Positions 59,068-64,000 of a stretch of 64,000 nucleotides of DNA are shown here, one piece after another. Source of the DNA: Protopterus annectens (taxonomy: Eukaryota; Chordata; Ceratodontiformes; Protopteridae); NCBI RefSeq assembly GCF_019279795.1, contig NC_056738.1, positions 406,695,245-406,759,244 on the forward strand, given 5' to 3'. Made by a program: the position numbers and the translations under genes. The notes under the pieces are model-generated. The model did no database searches. It saw only the letters and a program-made list of their open reading frames with translations, and had not been told where the DNA came from. Every line of letters begins with the position of its first letter. The first letter of the stretch is position 1.

Positions 59068-61040
59068 AGTACTTTTATACCAGACAATTAACCAGCAATG
59101 GAGGCGTTTATTAATTTGTGAAGATAACTTAAGGAAAGATTTTATCAGGTGAATGGCATTATAAATGGGTTGAATTTCTACCTGTATGATATGCTGATGA
59201 CAGATTTAATAGATTATTCATTGTACACATACTTTGTTGAGCACCCAACTATACCTGTGATGTATGGTTTGCCTAAAGTGCACACAGATCCTAGACACCT
59301 AACCTTCAGACCCAATGTCCATATATGCCGAGAAACAACTTCGATGGGTTCTGGATAAAATAGAAACAGTGTTGAGGGATAGTAAGCAGTTTTTAGAACA
59401 TCTGTTCATTTGGGCGAGGCATAGAAATGAGGAAGCAATCAAAAAAGCTTTCTTTGTAACCCTAGGTGTCAATTCTCTGTTCACGGTCATCCCTAATGAA
59501 GAAGGGGTTGAGAATGTGAGGCAACTTCTTGTACGAGAAACTAGGTATAGTAATACAAAGGTAAATATGATCTGCACTCTGTTATACATGATTCTAGAAA
59601 ATAATGTTTTTCTCTTTGAACATAAATATTTCCTTCACATTGTAGGTGTTGCTATGGGCACAGCATGTGCCAACACATGCAAATTTGGTTCTTGCAAACT
59701 GGGAAAAGGAAATAATTAACAATGACAGTTTCAAGAAGAACATCACCTTCTATAAACGCTTTATGGATCATATGTTTTCATCTGGCATGGTGAATTACTG
59801 GAATTGAAAGAATTTGTACAATTCTTGGAGAGTAGCACCGTTTTTTTGTCCTTTACCTGCATTATTCTGAAGATGAAATTTAGTTTTCTAGATGTGTTGA
59901 TTACCAAAAACATGTTTGGTAATCTATCCACCAAGCAGTATAGGAAGGAATGTAGGAAAAATTGCATACTACATCGTACTAGTATGCATCCCAGTCATAC
60001 TACTAGGAATGTGGTTAAGAATCAGGAACTAAGGTGTAGTAGACTGCATACAGATGCAGAACCCCTAAGGGAAGCTTTGAATGGACTTGCATCTGACCTT
60101 ACGGACAGGGGTTATAAAGCTGAGGAAATAAAAAAAGGGCATGGAAGAAGTTGATAAACTGGATAGAACAAAAACTAGACCATATTATTCAGAACAAATT
60201 TCCAGTGAAGAAGGAAGAGGGATAACATCTAGTATGATGGTGAAGAATAGGATGTGTCTGACTTATTCAGCAGGGGTTAGTAGAGTTTGTGAGGTAGTGA
60301 AAAGAAACTGGCCCATCTTGTTAGTAGATCCTAAATTAAGCATGGTAATAGACTCTACCCCTAGGGTGAGTTTTAAAAACTGTAAAAACCTGAAGCAGTG
60401 ACTTTGTTACAAGCAGAACAGACGTAAGGAAGATCTTGTATCACAACTCATGCATGTAGAGCTTGCAAAGCCTGCCCTAGTATTTGGCCAGTTTGTATGG
60501 TGATGCATCCCATTTCTAAGTAACCTATAGAACTCTCATTCTATGCAGATTGTTTCTAGAGGAACAATGTGACTGTTTCTATGTTGGAAAAACTAATCTT
60601 ATGTTGAAGGAAAGGGTACTGGAACATCTTAATGATATACGTAATAAGAAACTGACTAATGCACTGGCAAAGCATGTCTTCGAAGCAGGAGAACAACCAT
60701 CGTTTTAAATTCTTAGTGCTACAAAAAATCTTAGAAAATTTAAGAGAAGGTGATATGAGTAATGAAACAGTGTGTGGAACTCAGGTGGATAATGGATTTT
60801 AAAGCATATGCCCCACAGTGCCGTCTCTCTAAAACCTGTTCTTAGGAAAAGGAATTTGCCTCATTAACTAACTAAATTGGTATAACTGGCTGTAGTAATG
60901 TATAAATGCATCTTGAATAATTGTCTTTTGTATTAACGTCTGAGGAAGCAAGCAACTGCGAAAGCACTTACCTATACTGTTTGTGGACTATTAAAGAATT
61001 TAAAGTGTTTTACCCTACTCTCAGCAATTGACAACTTTAT
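59068..61040 (+). mobile_element. Penelope-like element, copy B (fossil), inverted relative to A
   Basis: Plus strand, same family as copy A and similar over the reverse transcriptase (YGLPKVHTDPRH, about 59,265; GVAMGTACANT, about 59,650), the linker and the GIY-YIG region near 60,570-60,690. It lacks an internal part present in A. It starts exactly where A ends, so the two are head to head. A hammerhead-like motif is at 60,936-60,973. Broken, and not functional. Confidence 0.9.
60936..60973 (+). ncRNA. Hammerhead ribozyme-like motif in copy B
   Basis: CTGAGGA (60,940-60,946), a weakened stem II, GAA, AG-CA-CT, T and ACCT, as in copy A. Stem I is weaker here. Probably a decayed form. Confidence 0.45.
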
Positions 61041-61989
61041 TTGCTGCAGCATATACTGTTTTGGTTTGTCTGATACCAGTGGCACTCTATATTTTTTACT
61101 TCTCTAGACTCTTCAAAATAGATGTCACAGAAGAAGAACTGAACAGTTGTCTTTTTTTTAATTGGTACTTTGTCACCCCAGTTTGAATATGACTTTGGAT
61201 GTTTAAATGTCTTTAGTTTTTATGCAAACTGGGCAGAATTGTTACCTTGTCTCATTCCTTCCTTTCAGTTTACCCTTTATGATCTTGTTAGGACTGAATA
61301 TGTTTCAGCCTGTTTGCTCTGGTTGGGAATACTTTGTTTTAATCTGGTACCAATAAGTAACTGACATTGTGGTAGACCACTACCTTGCAGGGTAGGATTT
61401 CTCTTCCAGTAATACGAAGTGTGAATCAGCATAACAGTTTGTAAGTAAGCCTTTATCATTTGACTGTGCCTTAGTCTGAAGATTTCTTAAAGGATAACCT
61501 ACACCTTAAATATGTCTCATTTCTTCACAGTTATCCCCATACTTCCACGCATTTTAAAAGATTTGGCAGTTCTTTCCTAGTCCACGTACTCACTGCACAC
61601 CATGATGGGTCTGAATCAAGTCCCATGATACTACTTTAGGAATTCATCTCACTTGTTTTTGCATCTTAACACCTTTCATATTTGAAAGTTCCTTGCCAAG
61701 AAAAAGACGTATAGCCAGCTTTCTTTTACCTCCTTTTTTTTTTTTTTTGGTGAGGGCAGGATGCCAGGTTATCAAGACTTGGCAGCCAACTCCACAGAGC
61801 CACGATCTGTGGTTAATCAAAAGTGTCACAAGGGGTGACCACAGAGAGCTCCCCTGGACTCTTGCAATGGTAGAATTAACAGAAGGTTAATGCTGCCCAT
61901 CAAATTATGTATTCGAAAAGGGGTCCAGTTCTCTGGCTTAACTGTGTAGCTTAGCTGTGAGTTCTGGCCTTTTGTTTAGGACCCCCGTA
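61041..61989. other. No recognised feature
   Basis: Spacer with a poly-T run at 61,733-61,749. No supported gene. Confidence 0.35.
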
Positions 61990-62611
61990 TTTCTTTTATC
62001 AATCCTTGAAAGGGAAGGCAATGAAAGAGTATAGGTAATCTCTTAACCTGCAATATAAATTAAATTCTTGGCATCTTCCCATTCTGTCATCTTTCCCTTT
62101 CTAGTTATTTGCTCCCAATACCTTGGTTCTTTTGTCAGTTTTCTCCAATAAATTCCAAACCCCTCTTGCCTATTTTCTATATCCCTAATTGCAGTCATCC
62201 CTATCAGCAGAGTCTCCCTTTCTCCATTTCTGTGTTGGCTTAGTTCTTGGAATACTTTCTGCTATTTTATGGATATAATGTTCTGTATGATTGTTATTCT
62301 TCATAAAGGCCTGCATCCAAAATCCCAGTCTCTCGTTTTTTGAGCCCCCCCCTCCCCGTTTCAGCATTGTCCCTTTCCACTTTGAATTATAGTTTTCTGC
62401 TTTGTGCTATGTATAAGAGCCTTAAACTGTATAGCTCTGAAGTACTCCTTCAAATTGGTAATCCCTCTCTGCCCTGTTCTGCTGGAAGAATCATCTTATT
62501 CTGCTTGATTCTTGCTGTCTTTTCCTCCCAGGTGAAGTCCTTCAGCTCTTTATTAATTGCTATCCACAACTTCTCTGTTTGATAAAAAATATGCCTGACC
62601 TGTGTATATAA

Positions 62612-62837
62612 GAGTTACTGTGTCTTTCGGCTTTTCCCGGTTAGGGGTTGCCACAGCGGAACGCCGGTCCGCTAATGATTGGTAGTTGATTTTTACGTGC
62701 CGAGTTACCAGCCCTGATGCACAACCTTCACCGAAGGTACGCCCATTCACGCAGGTCTCCACGCAGAAGGCACTGTCCGGTTCAGTTCTCAGCTAGAGCG
62801 TTTTACTGTGAGGCAACAACGCTACCGAAGGGCTAAA
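62612..62837 (-). mobile_element. SINE of the 4.5-kb family, internally shortened
   Basis: Minus strand: TTGTTGCCTCACAGTAAAACG near the head, TGCCTTCTGCGTGGAG in the middle, and the tail GGCAACCCCTAACCGGGAAA and GCCGAAAG. It has lost the GGGTTTCCTC segment. It lies within the L1-like fragment. Confidence 0.78.
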
Positions 62838-63366
62838 AACATTTTGCATGTGTCTTACTATCCATATAATAAGGTTTCCATTTTCTCAGATTTTGTATTA
62901 TCTTTTGTTTAGTATCTTCTCAAATATCCATGGCTGCCACAGCAGATCATTTTTAATCCAAACTGCTAAGTACTTCATTTTATCATGTCCCATAAATGAG
63001 GATATTGCTGAACCAATTTGTGTATGGGTAAATAATTTACCGCTATTGCTGTTTGTTTTAGCTTCATTAATTTTGTATCACAAAAAAAAGATTTGAAACT
63101 CTGAAAATGTTCACAACACTTTTAACGTTTCTCTGGTTTGTCTGGTATAAAATATCTGCAGATAGAGCCAGCTTTTCTCGACTACCATACCAATTATATC
63201 CTTGAATTTGAGTCCCTTATTTTCTTTGCCAGTGGTCCTAAATATAATGCAAATAAAGGGGGAAAGTAGACACCCCTGTCTGGTTCCTCTGCTCAAGCAG
63301 AAATTATCAGAAAGGACCCCACCTACTTTAATTTTCACCTCCAATTCCTCCTATATCCTACTAACC

Positions 63367-63593
<227 letters not shown>

Positions 63594-64000
63594 ATATACA
63601 CTTCCAGGATATGTTGGTACTTCTCCTTCCCTCTTCCTCCACTTAAAATACTGTTAAACGTAACCTTCCAGATATCATTTTTTTTTTCCCCCTCCTAGCT
63701 TCAGAACTTCCACAGGAATACCATCTATTCCTCTGGACCTTCCTGTAGATTGGGTATGCATCACAATTTTTATCTCCTCTCCTCCTATCATAACCATTAG
63801 TAATTGAGCCTCATCTACCTCTAACCTTGGCATATTTAATTCTTTCATAAACCTTTATATTTGTATCTTTTGATTTCCATATTTCTCTGCTTTATACAGA
63901 ATTTAATAGAATTTCTGAAATATTTCTAATACCGCTACAGGATCTCTTTACCTTCCTTGTTATAGGCTCCCAAAGCTTGGTTTCAGCTCTTTCTATTTTC

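Overview
The window looks like intergenic DNA from a large, repeat-rich genome of a non-mammalian vertebrate. The evidence is a mix of CR1-clade LINEs (at least nine copies), Penelope-like elements, RTE-like and L1/Tx1-like LINEs, tRNA-derived SINEs, PIF/Harbinger genes with spliced Myb-like partners, and long (CA)n/(TA)n tracts. The sequence does not say which vertebrate. No housekeeping gene is recognised. One short candidate first exon at 49,873-49,990, behind promoter-like motifs, is the only hint of a host gene.

Layout. 1-560: the end of a Penelope-like element with a hammerhead-like motif. 1,050-3,935: a damaged CR1 copy. 4,505-4,838: a tRNA-SINE whose tail matches the RTE-like LINE at 48.5 kb. 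7,255-33,790: a Harbinger-rich district holding a three-exon Myb-like gene (7,885-9,713), a second Myb-like gene (12.1-17.15 kb), a transposase gene on the minus strand (26,008-33,275), and four copies of an odd repeat made of a tRNA-like head and a 10-bp-periodic array. CR1 copies are nested within this district. The best is about 6.08 kb (26,290-32,368) and splits the transposase gene at codon 303; removing it restores the frame. Three truncated minus-strand CR1 pieces are stacked at 19,752-24,710.

34,190-34,420: three consecutive hairpins. 34,860-35,790: a fragment of a different LINE family. 35,803-37,965, 39,895-40,370, 40,648-41,352 and 44,185-47,315: further CR1 copies among GTG-rich minisatellites. 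47,384-49,073: inverted-repeat arms around an RTE-like fragment. 49,700-49,990: promoter-like motifs and the candidate first exon. 50-56.5 kb: mostly sequence with no recognised content, possibly intronic. 56,520-61,040: two Penelope-like copies head to head, each with a hammerhead-like motif near its 3' end. 61,990-64,000: an L1/Tx1-like LINE fragment carrying a SINE and a long (TA)n tract.

How the parts relate. PIF/Harbinger transposases are known to work with a Myb/SANT-like partner protein, so the Myb-like genes and the transposase probably come from the same or related elements. Their intron phases and the four 10-bp arrays suggest a coherent family. The transposase is dead here: two in-frame stops and a LINE insertion. 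The first Myb-like gene still reads open across three exons. The CR1 copies share a 3' hairpin and an octamer tail, and at least two carry tandem 5' promoter-like units.
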